Of a stretch of DNA of 64,000 nt, positions 1-10,000 are shown in pieces (position 1 is the stretch's first letter; each line of letters starts with the position of its first letter). The notes under the pieces were generated by a model that was not told the DNA's origin, ran no database searches, and worked only from the letters and a program-made list of their open reading frames with translations. The position numbers and the translations under genes were made by a program. Source of the DNA: Methylobacterium sp. SyP6R (lineage in GTDB: Bacteria > Pseudomonadota > Alphaproteobacteria > Rhizobiales > Beijerinckiaceae); the NCBI RefSeq assembly GCF_019216885.1, contig NZ_JAAQRC020000002.1, forward strand, positions 186,001-250,000, in the 5' to 3' direction.

Positions 1-1163
1 AGAACGGCAGTCGGGTCCAGGCCGGCGACGTGCTCCTGACCCTGGAGCCGACCGAGGCCGAGGCCGACCTGTCCTCGCGCCAGGGCGACCTTGCGGCGTT
101 GGAGGCCCAGATCGCCCGGCGGCGCGCCACGATCGAGGCGGTGGATAAGAACCAGCCCACCGCCACGGTGGATTTCCCGGCCGCGGTGCCGCCGGCGGTA
201 CGCGCCCGCGAGGAGGGCGCGATGCTGGCCGAGATCGGCCAGTACGTCACCACCCGTGACGCGTTCGAGGCCCAGCTCGCCGAGAAGGTCGCGACGCAGG
301 AGCGCTTCACCGCCAGCATCGCGGCGCGGATGCGGCTCCAGGCGGTGCTCAAGGAGCGCGCCGACATGCGCGAGACCCTGGTGGCCAAGGCCGCCGGGAC
401 GCGCGCGGCGGTGATCGACGCGGTGCAGCAGGTCGAGCGGGTCGCGGCCGATCTCGCGTATGACCGCGGGCAGTTGACCGAGGCCAAGGCCGCCGCGACC
501 TCGCTGCAGCGGCGCATCACCCAGCTCACCAGCGAGACCGTGGCGCGCCAGTACCAGGCGCTGACCGAAGCGGCACAGAAGCGCGACGCCCTGGTGCAGG
601 ACGTGGTGAAGGCGCAGCTCAAGCGCGAGCGCACGGCGCTCAAGGTGCCGATCTCCGGCACGGTGCAGCAGCTCGCCGTGACGACGCTCGGCCAGGTGGT
701 GACGGCGGGCCAGCCGCTGATGGTGGTGGTGCCGACGGACGGGCCGATCGAGGTCGAGGCCCAGGTCCAGAACAAGGATATCGGCTTCGTCATGCCCGAC
801 CAGGAGGCGGTGGTGAAGATCGACGCCTTCCCGTTCACCCGCTACGGCTCGATCGAGGGGCGTGTCGTGCGGGTATCGCGCGACGCGATCGACGACCGCG
901 AGGCGAGCGGCGGCAGCGACGCGCTCTCGGTGGCGCGGGGCCAGGGCCTCAACCCGGTGACGGGGATGCCCAAGACCCAGAACCTGATCTTCCCGGTGAC
1001 GGTGGCGCTGTCCAGGACCACCATCATGGCCGACGGCAAGGAGGTAGCGCTCACCCCCGGCATGACCGCGACGATCGAGATCCGCACCGGGCGGCGACGG
1101 GTGATCGACTACCTGCTGTCGCCGGTGCGGGAGACCACCTCGACGGCCGGGCACGAACGGTGA
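1..1163 (+). CDS. HlyD-family type I secretion membrane-fusion protein, 3' part
   Basis: Periplasmic adaptor of a type I secretion system, linking an inner-membrane ABC exporter to an outer-membrane TolC-like channel. The frame is already open at base 3, so the gene starts before the window. The visible part begins in the first lipoyl half-motif (NGSRVQAGDVLLTLEP), runs through about 150 residues of Ala/Glu/Arg-rich coiled coil, and re-enters the second lipoyl half (LKVPISGTVQQLAV). It ends in the beta-barrel with the family signature VKIDAFPFTRYGSIEG. The N-terminal transmembrane anchor is missing only because of the window edge. The ABC exporter gene would be expected just upstream. The RTX protein at 4-11 kb and the giant adhesin at 55.7 kb are plausible substrates, by inference only. 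Confidence 0.92.
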   Translation, partial: NGSRVQAGDVLLTLEPTEAEADLSSRQGDLAALEAQIARRRATIEAVDKNQPTATVDFPAAVPPAVRAREEGAMLAEIGQYVTTRDAFEAQLAEKVATQERFTASIAARMRLQAVLKERADMRETLVAKAAGTRAAVIDAVQQVERVAADLAYDRGQLTEAKAAATSLQRRITQLTSETVARQYQALTEAAQKRDALVQDVVKAQLKRERTALKVPISGTVQQLAVTTLGQVVTAGQPLMVVVPTDGPIEVEAQVQNKDIGFVMPDQEAVVKIDAFPFTRYGSIEGRVVRVSRDAIDDREASGGSDALSVARGQGLNPVTGMPKTQNLIFPVTVALSRTTIMADGKEVALTPGMTATIEIRTGRRRVIDYLLSPVRETTSTAGHER

Positions 1164-1528
1164 AGGTGGCGTATCGGCGAACCATCCTGGATTAATCCTG
1201 AAATGGTTCGTCGATGGTCCCTCACATAAGGGCGTATGAAACCAGGTAGAGGGGCCGGTCATCGACGCCGGAGGCCGTCAGTGCGTCGCGCTGCAGGTCG
1301 ACCGATTGGCGCTCGTCGGCCGTCGAGGCCCGCATGTACCCAACCATCATATACGGAAAATCTCTCGACCCATGCTTTCGCACATTTGATCAATCCGATA
1401 GGGTTTGTCGGGCAAGTTTCACGTTGGCAGCCGAGGCGTGGCTGTGACCTTCAGCGATAAATGGCAGTTTTTCTTCAGGGCTTGATAGCTGATCCTGATC
1501 CCGCGTTGCTGGCGGGATGCGGAGGCAG
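1164..1528. other. Intergenic stretch without a recognisable gene
   Basis: I see no convincing coding frame here. Just after the hlyD-like stop there is an 8-bp inverted repeat (CGAACCAT at 1178-1185, ATGGTTCG at 1203-1210) with a 17-base loop, which may be a weak terminator; no T-run follows. From about 1340 to 1420 composition drops towards AT. The rest is unremarkable spacer between two convergent genes. Confidence 0.4.
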
Positions 1529-2113
1529 TCAGGGCAGCCCGGTTGCGTCCCTGATCCGCAGGATGGTCTGCCGGCTGGTCTTGAAGCTCCGCGCCAGGGC
1601 CGACACGCTCGCACCTTCCCCGAGTTGGCGGGCGACCTCCGCGCGCTGCTCGCCGGTAAGACTGGCTGGCCGGCCAAGCCGCCGGCCTTCCGCCCGCGCC
1701 CGGCTCAAGCCAGCCTGAGTCCGCTCGATCAGGAGATCGCGCTCGAACTCCGCGACCGCGTTGATCACGGCCATGGTCAGCTTGCCTGTCGAACTCGTCA
1801 GGTCGACCCCACCCAGCGCCAGGCAGTGGACCCGCACCCCGAGCTCGTCGAGCCTAGCCACGGTCGCACCCACGTCCATGGCGTTGCGGCCGAGCCGGTC
1901 GAGCTTGGTCACGATGAGGACGTCGCCCGCTTCGAGCCGATCGAGCAGGCGGGCGAACCCGCGGCGCTGCCCGACTGCGGTGGATCCTGACACGGTCTCG
2001 GTCACGAGGCGGCGCGGCTCGATGGTGAACCCGGCGGCCTGGATCTCGGTGAGCTGGTTGTCGGTGGTCTGGCCGGGGGTCGAGACGCGGAGGTAGGCGA
2101 AGGTGCGCGGCAT
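1529..2113 (-). CDS. Serine recombinase, resolvase/invertase family
   Basis: Small serine recombinase of 194 residues, the usual length for the Tn3-resolvase/Hin-invertase group. The catalytic serine lies in YLRVSTPGQ near residue 11. The active-site arginine/aspartate stretch is [13 protein letters not shown] (about 69-81). The helix E region [14 protein letters not shown] precedes a C-terminal helix-turn-helix ([18 protein letters not shown], about 168-185). All expected parts are present, so it may be active. Its start abuts an array of TGTCCGGAA-type repeats that look like its own res site. No transposase is adjacent, so it is either a stand-alone resolvase or the remains of a transposon. 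Invertase versus resolvase cannot be settled from sequence alone. Confidence 0.93.
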   Translation of the reverse strand: MPRTFAYLRVSTPGQTTDNQLTEIQAAGFTIEPRRLVTETVSGSTAVGQRRGFARLLDRLEAGDVLIVTKLDRLGRNAMDVGATVARLDELGVRVHCLALGGVDLTSSTGKLTMAVINAVAEFERDLLIERTQAGLSRARAEGRRLGRPASLTGEQRAEVARQLGEGASVSALARSFKTSRQTILRIRDATGLP

Positions 2114-2122
2114 GAGGTGGAT

Positions 2123-2228
2123 TTGTCCGGAAACCCTGACCAGAAATGAACACCTGTCCGGAATACGCAGAAGCTAGATTCTGAACAGGGTAGGGCGCCC
2201 TGTCCAGAACCGGTCGGTTCCGGACAGG
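2123..2228. repeat. Inverted/direct repeat array, candidate res site of the adjacent resolvase
   Basis: Four copies of a TGTCCGGAA-like element stand immediately upstream of the resolvase start: TTGTCCGGAAA (2123-2133), CCTGTCCGGAA (2153-2163), CCTGTCCAGAA (2199-2209) and the inverted copy TTCCGGACAGG (2218-2228). The last two form a 13-bp inverted repeat with one mismatch (2199-2211 with 2216-2228). A further imperfect pair, CTGAACAGGG (2181-2190) and CCCTGTCCAG (2198-2207), overlaps it. Several inverted half-site pairs beside the recombinase gene are the normal layout of a res site, which is also where such enzymes repress their own promoter. The binding role is inferred. Confidence 0.6.
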
Positions 2229-2339
2229 TCTAGCGGGCAACAGCCGCTGGTCTGGCAGGCCCGTGACGGACACTGCCATCATGGCCTCTTTCGCGAACCT
2301 CGCCGGAGGCGACCTTGTCGAGGCATCTTCCGTGCATTT

Positions 2340-2818
2340 TACCGCTTTCACTTGAAATATCGAACAAAATCCAATATAACATCGAATATAACATATGCAT
2401 CAAATTTTAATAACTGGGCAAAAAATTAAATCGCTTTTTAAATCTGAAATTTCTCAGGCAGTCCGCTAAATTCCCTAGTCACGACGCGAACGGAAGGCCA
2501 CTCCGCATCATGATTGACGCGCGTAACGTTCTCGCCACAACCGCATCATCAGCATCATCAACATCAAATTATGTTACTTTGTTATTTGTTCGTTATCCTT
2601 CCGAGGCTTGAGCGTCAAGCGCTTGAAATAAAACGAAGGCCACACGCCAGGCGTGTGGTCAAGTTTGTAACCGTGCCTTACAATCAAATACGCGATAGAA
2701 ACATTCGTGATTGGTGGCTTCGGTGATTGATTCGCGCATTAAATCACGAATTCAAATGGTTTTTGCCAAATCCGCGTCGCATTTGTTTGTAAAACTTGAA
2801 ATATTTTCAACTAATATC
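2340..2818 (+). promoter_or_regulatory. AT-rich leader with clustered palindromes upstream of the exported-protein/RTX unit
   Basis: No supported gene lies between the resolvase and the exported protein. Composition falls sharply to AT-rich from about 2340, unlike the rest of the window. Within it are CTTGA-GCG-TCAAG (2607-2619) overlapping the perfect 12-bp palindrome TCAAGCGCTTGA (2615-2626), giving three half-sites. A perfect dyad of two 9-bp arms around one base lies at 2640-2658 (CCACACGCC A GGCGTGTGG). With no loop, the dyad is more likely a protein-binding site than an RNA hairpin. I read this as the promoter/operator region of the downstream unit. The regulator is unknown; an H-NS-like or MucR/Ros-type AT-binding protein is one possibility. 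Confidence 0.5.
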
Positions 2819-4051
2819 ATGCATATGTCGAGCGACCATTTGGCGGGTTGGCATGTATCGCCGATAAAAAAACTTGTTCGCGCGATGCGCGCTGCCATTG
2901 CCATGGGAAGTCTTGCCGGTGCCGTCTGCCTCGGGGCCGGCGCACGGGCCGATGTCGGCCGGTTCAAAACCGAACCTGTCTATTTCCGCTTCGTGGCAGA
3001 ACTCGAATTCGAAAAGGCCCCGCTCACGATCGACATCGTGGTCGCCTGCCAGCAGCACCGCACCCAGTCGAGAGCCCTCGGTGGGACAAGCGAGACGCTC
3101 GGCATGTCCGCCTACCTCTTCGCCGTCCCGCTGCCGGGCGGCCATGCCGTCACGGTGCGGACGGTCGGTGCCCGCGGCATTCCGGATCCGTGTTCGGGCG
3201 CTACGACCGCGAATGGCCGCGTTCCGAAGGACTGGCTGCCTCTGGTCGTCTGGTACGACCGGGCCGACGACCTGTCCCACGGGCTCGGCTATGTCAGCCA
3301 GGACGCCTACGCCAACCCGATCGCGCGGCTCGGCTTTCGCGGCGCCCGAGTGGAGGCGGCGACCGCGCAGGACTTCGATCGGTTCCTGCAGACCGGGCCG
3401 AAGAGCCTGCTGCCGGCCGATCTCTCCGGGAGCATGTCCGGCGCGAACAACCTCTTCCTGGGACCGGACGTTCCGGTGACGGCCGAGTATCTCGCCCATC
3501 CCGAGAAGGCCTGGCGCTATGCGGGCCCGCCCACCTGCCGGGGCGTGCGCCGCATCCGGCTGCCGCAGGCACTGCGCGACACGGTGCGCGCCCTGTGGCC
3601 GGCGGATCGGCCGGAGCGCTGGCAGCCGCCGAGAGCGGTCGAGTACGACCTGAAGATAAAAGCCGTCAACGATCCGAAGGGACCCCGGCTGGAGAGCTAC
3701 GATCGCGACCGTCGCTCGGCCGGTCCTGCCTCGGACGACACCGTGTTTCCGGTCCTGTCCAACGAAGCGCTGCGGGGCCTGGGGCAGGACCCGCAGCGTG
3801 CGGAAGCCTTCTCTCACGACGCTCTCGTCGACGAGATGCCGTCGCTGCGCGGCTTCGTCTATTGCGACAGCGACGCCCCGCCCGCCCTCGTCGAGGCCCT
3901 GCTGAAGCGCCCGCCCGAGAGGTTCGCCATGGAAGGGCGCCGGACATGCCGTCTCGGCGCGATGCCGGTCCGGGTCCGGTCATGGGGCTGCAGCGGTAGC
4001 TGGATCGTTTTCGAGCGAGATGACCACGCCTTCTTCAATTATACCCCTTAG
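2819..4051 (+). CDS. Exported protein of unknown function, partner of the RTX protein
   Basis: I do not recognise the family. From the ATG chosen here the product has 410 residues. An in-frame GTG at 2711 would add 36 residues of AT-rich, implausible N-terminus; other in-frame starts are ATG at 2825 and 2885, and none has a strong ribosome binding site. A basic stretch (PIKKLVRAMRAA) followed by a small hydrophobic segment ending in GAGARA-DV looks like a Sec signal peptide, so the mature protein is probably periplasmic or secreted. The mature part is rich in charged residues and has several cysteines near both ends, which may form disulphides. The gene ends 15 bases before the RTX gene, so the two are probably co-transcribed; it could be a chaperone, inhibitor or accessory factor for that protein. 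Confidence 0.7.
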   Translation: MHMSSDHLAGWHVSPIKKLVRAMRAAIAMGSLAGAVCLGAGARADVGRFKTEPVYFRFVAELEFEKAPLTIDIVVACQQHRTQSRALGGTSETLGMSAYLFAVPLPGGHAVTVRTVGARGIPDPCSGATTANGRVPKDWLPLVVWYDRADDLSHGLGYVSQDAYANPIARLGFRGARVEAATAQDFDRFLQTGPKSLLPADLSGSMSGANNLFLGPDVPVTAEYLAHPEKAWRYAGPPTCRGVRRIRLPQALRDTVRALWPADRPERWQPPRAVEYDLKIKAVNDPKGPRLESYDRDRRSAGPASDDTVFPVLSNEALRGLGQDPQRAEAFSHDALVDEMPSLRGFVYCDSDAPPALVEALLKRPPERFAMEGRRTCRLGAMPVRVRSWGCSGSWIVFERDDHAFFNYTP

Positions 4052-4066
4052 TGGAGCTTGATTCTC

Positions 4067-7000
4067 ATGAGTGAAGTTACCGACATCTCCAAATCTGGCG
4101 CTGGCGTTCCGTCCGACCAGTTGTCGCGGTACGCCGGGCTCGCGGACTGGGTCTATCACCGCGACACGGCGGACCAGGGATTCGGCCTGGGCGAATTGGG
4201 ATATGATGAAATTGTCCAAATAGATCGCGCCGCAGCTGAACGGTATGGCTTTCAGAGGTCGGCGAAAGACGGCTTCATCTACAATGCCGCGACAGGCTTC
4301 ACGGCCGCGATCGTGGAAGGCGACACCGGTCCTATCGTCGTCTTTCGCGGGACGGATCTCGCGGCCGTCGATAAGACGACAGTCTGGGACATGTTTACAA
4401 CCAGGACGAGCGGTCCGAAGCACGATTACCTGGACATCGTCGCCGATCGCTCGCTCGGGCAGGGCGTGATGCCGGCCGGGACGCAGGCCCAGGACGTGAT
4501 GAACCTGATGGAGCTGCTGAAAGCGAAGGTGGGGTCGCTGGAGAATGTCACGGTCGTCGGTCAGTCGCTCGGGGGCGGCCTCGCTGGCCTCGCCTCAGCG
4601 GTCTACGGCGTTCGCGGCGTCCTGATCGACCCGGCACCTTTCCGAACGGAGCTCATGTACCTCGCGGCGGCACGAGCCCTCGAGCAGACGAGCGACGGGA
4701 ATGGAGGCTTCCTCCGCGTCTCGGAGGAGGCGACGAACCCGAATCTCATCGATCTTGAGATCGTCAGGAAATACGACACCTCGATCTGGAGGGAGTACAA
4801 GACTCATTACCAAAACAATCTCTCCGGATACGAAGCGAACATCGCTTTGACAAATACGTATTTCGTCAAGGACGAGGTCCTGAGATATGGACTGACCCTT
4901 GCCGCCATGGGGCTGGCTGGAGCGAAGCATTTCAGCGAGTCGCAGCCGACATTCGACGCAGGGGCATTAAGCCTGAGTCCACTGGAATATTTCGGAATTT
5001 ACCGTGCAGTGGCACTCCACAATCCCACATTCTTCGCACTGGCGGCGCGCAGCGAGGCCGCGGAATCGTCGAAGAGCTTCACAAAACTCCTGAAGGACGA
5101 CGCAATTCTCCGGGATATCTTCATCGGCGACAAGGCCGGGATCGCCGGAGCGCCGACGAAGGCCCGCGGCGACGATCCCTCCATCTCGACGACGAGCCGC
5201 GTGGCTGCGGCGGGACCGGACCCATCCGTCCTCCAGCGGGCCTTCTTCAAGTCGATCGGCACGGACACGGATCTCTACGCGGCGTTCCATCGCCTGGTCA
5301 GCGAGACGATGGCGACCGGGGCAGTGAGCGAGGGGCGCGGCGGCAGGCCGACCCAACCCTCCCTCTATGGCGGCCTCTCGAAGCTGGCGCTCGGCGTCAT
5401 GCGCGATGTCGTCGCGAACACTTCCACCATCGACGAGATCAAGCAGAAGATTGGCAAGATCGATCTGAACTTCTCCGGTGAGGAGCGAACTGATTTCTTC
5501 AAAACCGGGTCGCAAACGAAGGTCGTGGTGAATGTCGAGGACATCGAGGCCACGGGCAAGGACTTCATGGACAAGGACGGCCTCGCCTATGGGGTCGGCG
5601 ACATCAACCGCGTCGTCTGGAACGCCCTGATCAAGGGCGGCGGAACCCAGGTCGTCGAGAAGGCTCTCGACATCACGACCGAAGAGGTCTTCGGTCCGAA
5701 CGCGAAGGGGCTGCCCTGGAAGGTCGTCGTCGCCCAGGCGGGAAGCAGCGAGGAGCCGTTCGAGTACGCCGCCGGATCCTCCGGTGACACGCTGTCCAAG
5801 CTGAACCAGCTAATCGTCGGCGGCAAGGGAAGCGACGAGATCACCGGCTCGTCGAAGGACGACATCATCCTGGGCGGCGCCGGAGCCGACAAATTGTTCG
5901 GCGGCAAGGGCAAGGACATCCTCGTCGGAGAAGCCGGGAGAGACGTCCTCGACGGTGGCGCAGGCGACGCCGTCTACCATGGCGGCGACGGCGCCGATAT
6001 CTTCGTCGTAGATGCGAAGGCCGACAAGATCACGATCGTCGGCGCCGACAGCACGGATCGGCTGTTTGTCCGTGCAAGTGCAATCCGGTCGACTAGGTCG
6101 CTCTCCCTGCGCGACATCAGATACGACCTTTCGCTCCTCGAGAAAGGCATTCCGATCCTCGGCGGCATCGCACCAACTGAAGGCAATGCTGCCTGGACAT
6201 GGGGCAGATATCGCAGCGAGCTCAATTTCCCGGACGGGAATATTTATCCTCTGAGCTACAAAGCGACCATAGAAGGCGGCGCCAGTGGACAGACGCTCCG
6301 TCTTGAGATCATGGATGTCGGAAAGGCTGGGCATACCGTCACTGTAGATGTCCTCGGCTGGCGGTCTGGCCAACTCGGCATGAGGGCTCAGCCGTTCGCC
6401 GAGACCGATGACCTGAGGCGCAAGGTCACCAACAATTACGAGTACGGCGTGCTGCCGAAATCCGGCAACATGCAGACAGGCGAGGACGGTGCCTCGGACC
6501 TGCAAAGAATGGCTCCCTACAGCCTCGCCTCCGACGAGGGAGCGATGCGGTCCGCTGCACGGAGATCCGGCGACGACACGCTCGTCGGAACGACCGACGA
6601 CGACTACCAGTACGGGGCCGGCGGAGACGACGTGCTCCTCGGTGAGGCCGGCGACGACGAGCAGCAGGGCGGCCTGGGCGATGATCGACTGGTCGGCGGC
6701 AGCGGGGCTGATGTCCAGGACGGCGGCGCCGGGGCCGATACGTACGAATTCGCGGTCGGCGACGGCAACGACGTCATCCAGGACAGCGGCACCGACGAAG
6801 AGGAACTCGACGTTCTCTCCCTCGCCGGCATCACGCCCGACCAAGTCCGCCTGGGCTTCGAGAACGACACTCTCGTCGTCACCCTGGCCGACTCGGGTGA
6901 GACGATCCGCATCGTCGGCCAGTTCGAGGCGGTGCTGAGGAGTTGGGCGGCACAGCGCGGCATCGAGCAGATCGCCTTCGGCGATGGAACGATCTGGGAT

Positions 7001-10000
7001 CGGGCGGAGATGCAATCCCGCTCCGGCGTCTTCACGCCCACCTATGCGGTGACGGGCACCGGCGACCCCGACACCCTGACGGGTGACTTCGGCGACAACG
7101 CCCTCAGCGGATTGGCAGGTGACGACCTGCTCCTGGGCCTGCAAGGCAACGATCGACTCGTCGGCGGGGCCGGCGCGGATCGGATGTTCGGGGGCGACGG
7201 ATCCGACAGGTTCGTGGCCGAGAATTCCGATGGCGACGATCAGATCGACGGGGGAGCGGGCATCGACACCCTCGATTACTCGGGAATTGGCTACCGCGTC
7301 GTCGTGGACCTCACGAACGGGACTGCAACCGGTTTATCGATCGGAACGGATTCCGTGACCGGGATCGAGATCGTGCAGGGCACGGCATCCGGAGACGAGT
7401 TGACGGGCTCGGCAGCAGCCGATCAGCTCTACGGCGCCGGCGGGAACGACGAGTTCAGGGGTGAAGCGGGCGACGACCGCCTGGACGGCAGCCTCGGCTC
7501 CGACATCTATCGCTTCGCCCGCGGCGATGGGGTGGATACCATCATCGATTACGGCCAGAACACCGATGTCGACGAGATCCGCTTCGATGACGGCATCGCG
7601 CGGTCCGACATCTCGTTCCGGCGAGGGCCCGGCGGCGGCGACACGGTCGTCCTGTCGATCGCGGGCGGGCGCGACGCGATCTTCCTCGAGGGACAGCTCG
7701 CCGCGCCAGCACAGGGCATCGAGCGGTTCGTGTTCGCGGACGGCACGGTTCTGACCGCCGGCGAGATCAGGGCGACGCTGCTCGCGGCCGCGCAGACAGC
7801 CAGCGACGACACGATCTATGGGACCGTGGGCGACGATGTCCTGTCGGGCGGCGCCGGCAACGACGCCTTGTCGGGAGGTAAGGGCGACGACGTCTACGTG
7901 TATGCACGTGGCGAGGGCAGCGACATCATTGAGGAAGAGGCCAATGACGCGTCCGAGAACACGATCCGCTTCACCGATCTGGATCCCGACGACCTGACCT
8001 TCGGCCACCGGACGTCCGGCGACCTCGTGATGCGCGTCGCCGAGACCGGGGAGACGATCGTCGTCAGCCGGCAATTCGTCGATGCGGGGTACCGCGCCTT
8101 CGGGGTCGGGCAGATCGCGTTCGCGAACGGCCTCGTCTGGGATCGCGCCGCCATCGACGCCTCGTCCGGTGCGATCTCCGACAACGCCCTGCCGACCGCC
8201 GCCAGTGTCCAGCTGACCATGGTCGAAGACGCGGTCCTGAGGATCCCGGCCGCGGATCTTCTGGCGCATGCTGCCGACGCCGACGGCGACAAACTCCGGA
8301 TCGCGTCGGTGTTCGACGCCGTCAACGGATCCGTGGAACTCGATCCCGACGGATCGGTCACGTTCCGACCGGACGCCGAATTCTCCGGCCAGGCACGCTT
8401 CACCGTCGAGGTCTCGGACGGACAAGGCGGCGCGGCAACCGCCGAGGTCCTGATCGACGTTGCCGAGAGCAACGACGCTCCGGTCGCAGCGGGCGAGCCT
8501 GAAACGGCTGCGGGGCTCCACAATGCACCGATCTATGGCCAGCTCCTCGCAGCGTTCGACGGCGATTTCGACGTCCTGCGATACAGGCTCGTCGCCGGAT
8601 CGGAAGTCGGCGGCACGGTCGTCGTCGACGAAGGCGGCGCCTACGTCTTCACGCCGTCCACGAATTTCTCGGGGTCGGCCTCCTTCTCCTACTCCGTCGA
8701 CGATGGGGTGGCGCAGAGCGCTGCCAAGGCCGTGAGCATCACCATCGAGGCCAGCGGTGCCGCGAACCACGCGCCCGACCTGGCGGCGACCTTCTCTCTA
8801 CAGGTCGTGGAGGATCAAGCGGCCACCGCGCGCATCACCGCATCGGACGTCGACGGCGACGCGCTGACCTACGCGGTCAAGCAGGGGGGCGAACCCGCCA
8901 GGGGCTTGGTCTCGTTCGGCACAGGCGGCGCCTTCACCTACACCCCGCTCGCCGATGCCAACGGGAGCGATGCCTTCACGGTCGTCGTCTCGGACGCCAG
9001 AGGCGGCATCGCAGAGCAGACCGTTCAGGTGACAATCGCGGCCGTCAACGACGCGCCCATCGCCGTCGCCGATGCCGGCAGCGCCGGTGAGAACGAGGTG
9101 AAGGTCTTCGACCTGCTGGCCAACGACGCCGATGTCGATCATGGCGACAGCCTGAGCCTCGCCTCCTTCGCCGTGCGGAGCGTCGACGGGGTGCCGGGTG
9201 GCCTGTCGCTCGCCTCGGCGCAGACCGCCTTCTCCATCCAGAACGGCAAGCTGGCTTTCCATCCCGGCACCCTGTTCGATCTCCTCTCCTCCGGACAAAC
9301 CGCGACCATCGTCGTCGACTACGTGGTTCAGGATGCGGCGGGAGCCCAGTCAACTGCCGGCTTGACCCTCACGGTCGTCGGCGCGGACGAGCCGGTCATC
9401 AGCGGCACCGCTGGTGCCGATACCCTCTACGGCACGGCGGCGGCGGATACGATCCGCGGCCTTGCCGGGAACGATGTCATCTGGGGTCGCGACGGCGACG
9501 ACCTGCTCTACGGCGAGGCTGGCGGCGACGAACTGAACGGCGAGGGCGGCGATGACCTCCTCGACGGAGGAGCCGGAGATGACACGATGGCTGGCGGCGA
9601 AGGGAACGACGTCTACGTCGTCGACTCGGCCGCCGACATCGTGTCCGAGGCCGCAGGCGCCGGGACCGATGAGATCCGGACCACCCTTGCCAGCTACACG
9701 CTCGGCTCCAACGTCGAGAACCTCGTGTATCTCGGGACCGACGTATTCACGGGGACCGGCAGCACCCTGGCGAACATGCTGACGGGAGGCGCCGGAAACG
9801 ACAGGCTCACCGGTGGGGACGGCGACGACACCTACCGGGGATTGGGCGGCAACGACGTCTTCTACGGAGGAGCCGGTGCCGACAGCCATGACGGCGGAGA
9901 CGGCTTCGATACCGTCGACTACAGTGCCTCGGACGCGGCGATCGTCGTCGACCTGCCGACACCCGCCAACAACACCGGAGACGCCACCGGCGATACGTTC

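Noticed and set aside
2514..2726. 70-codon plus-strand frame in the AT-rich leader
   Set aside because: His/Gln-rich low-complexity translation, no ribosome site, and it overlaps the palindromic regulatory region.
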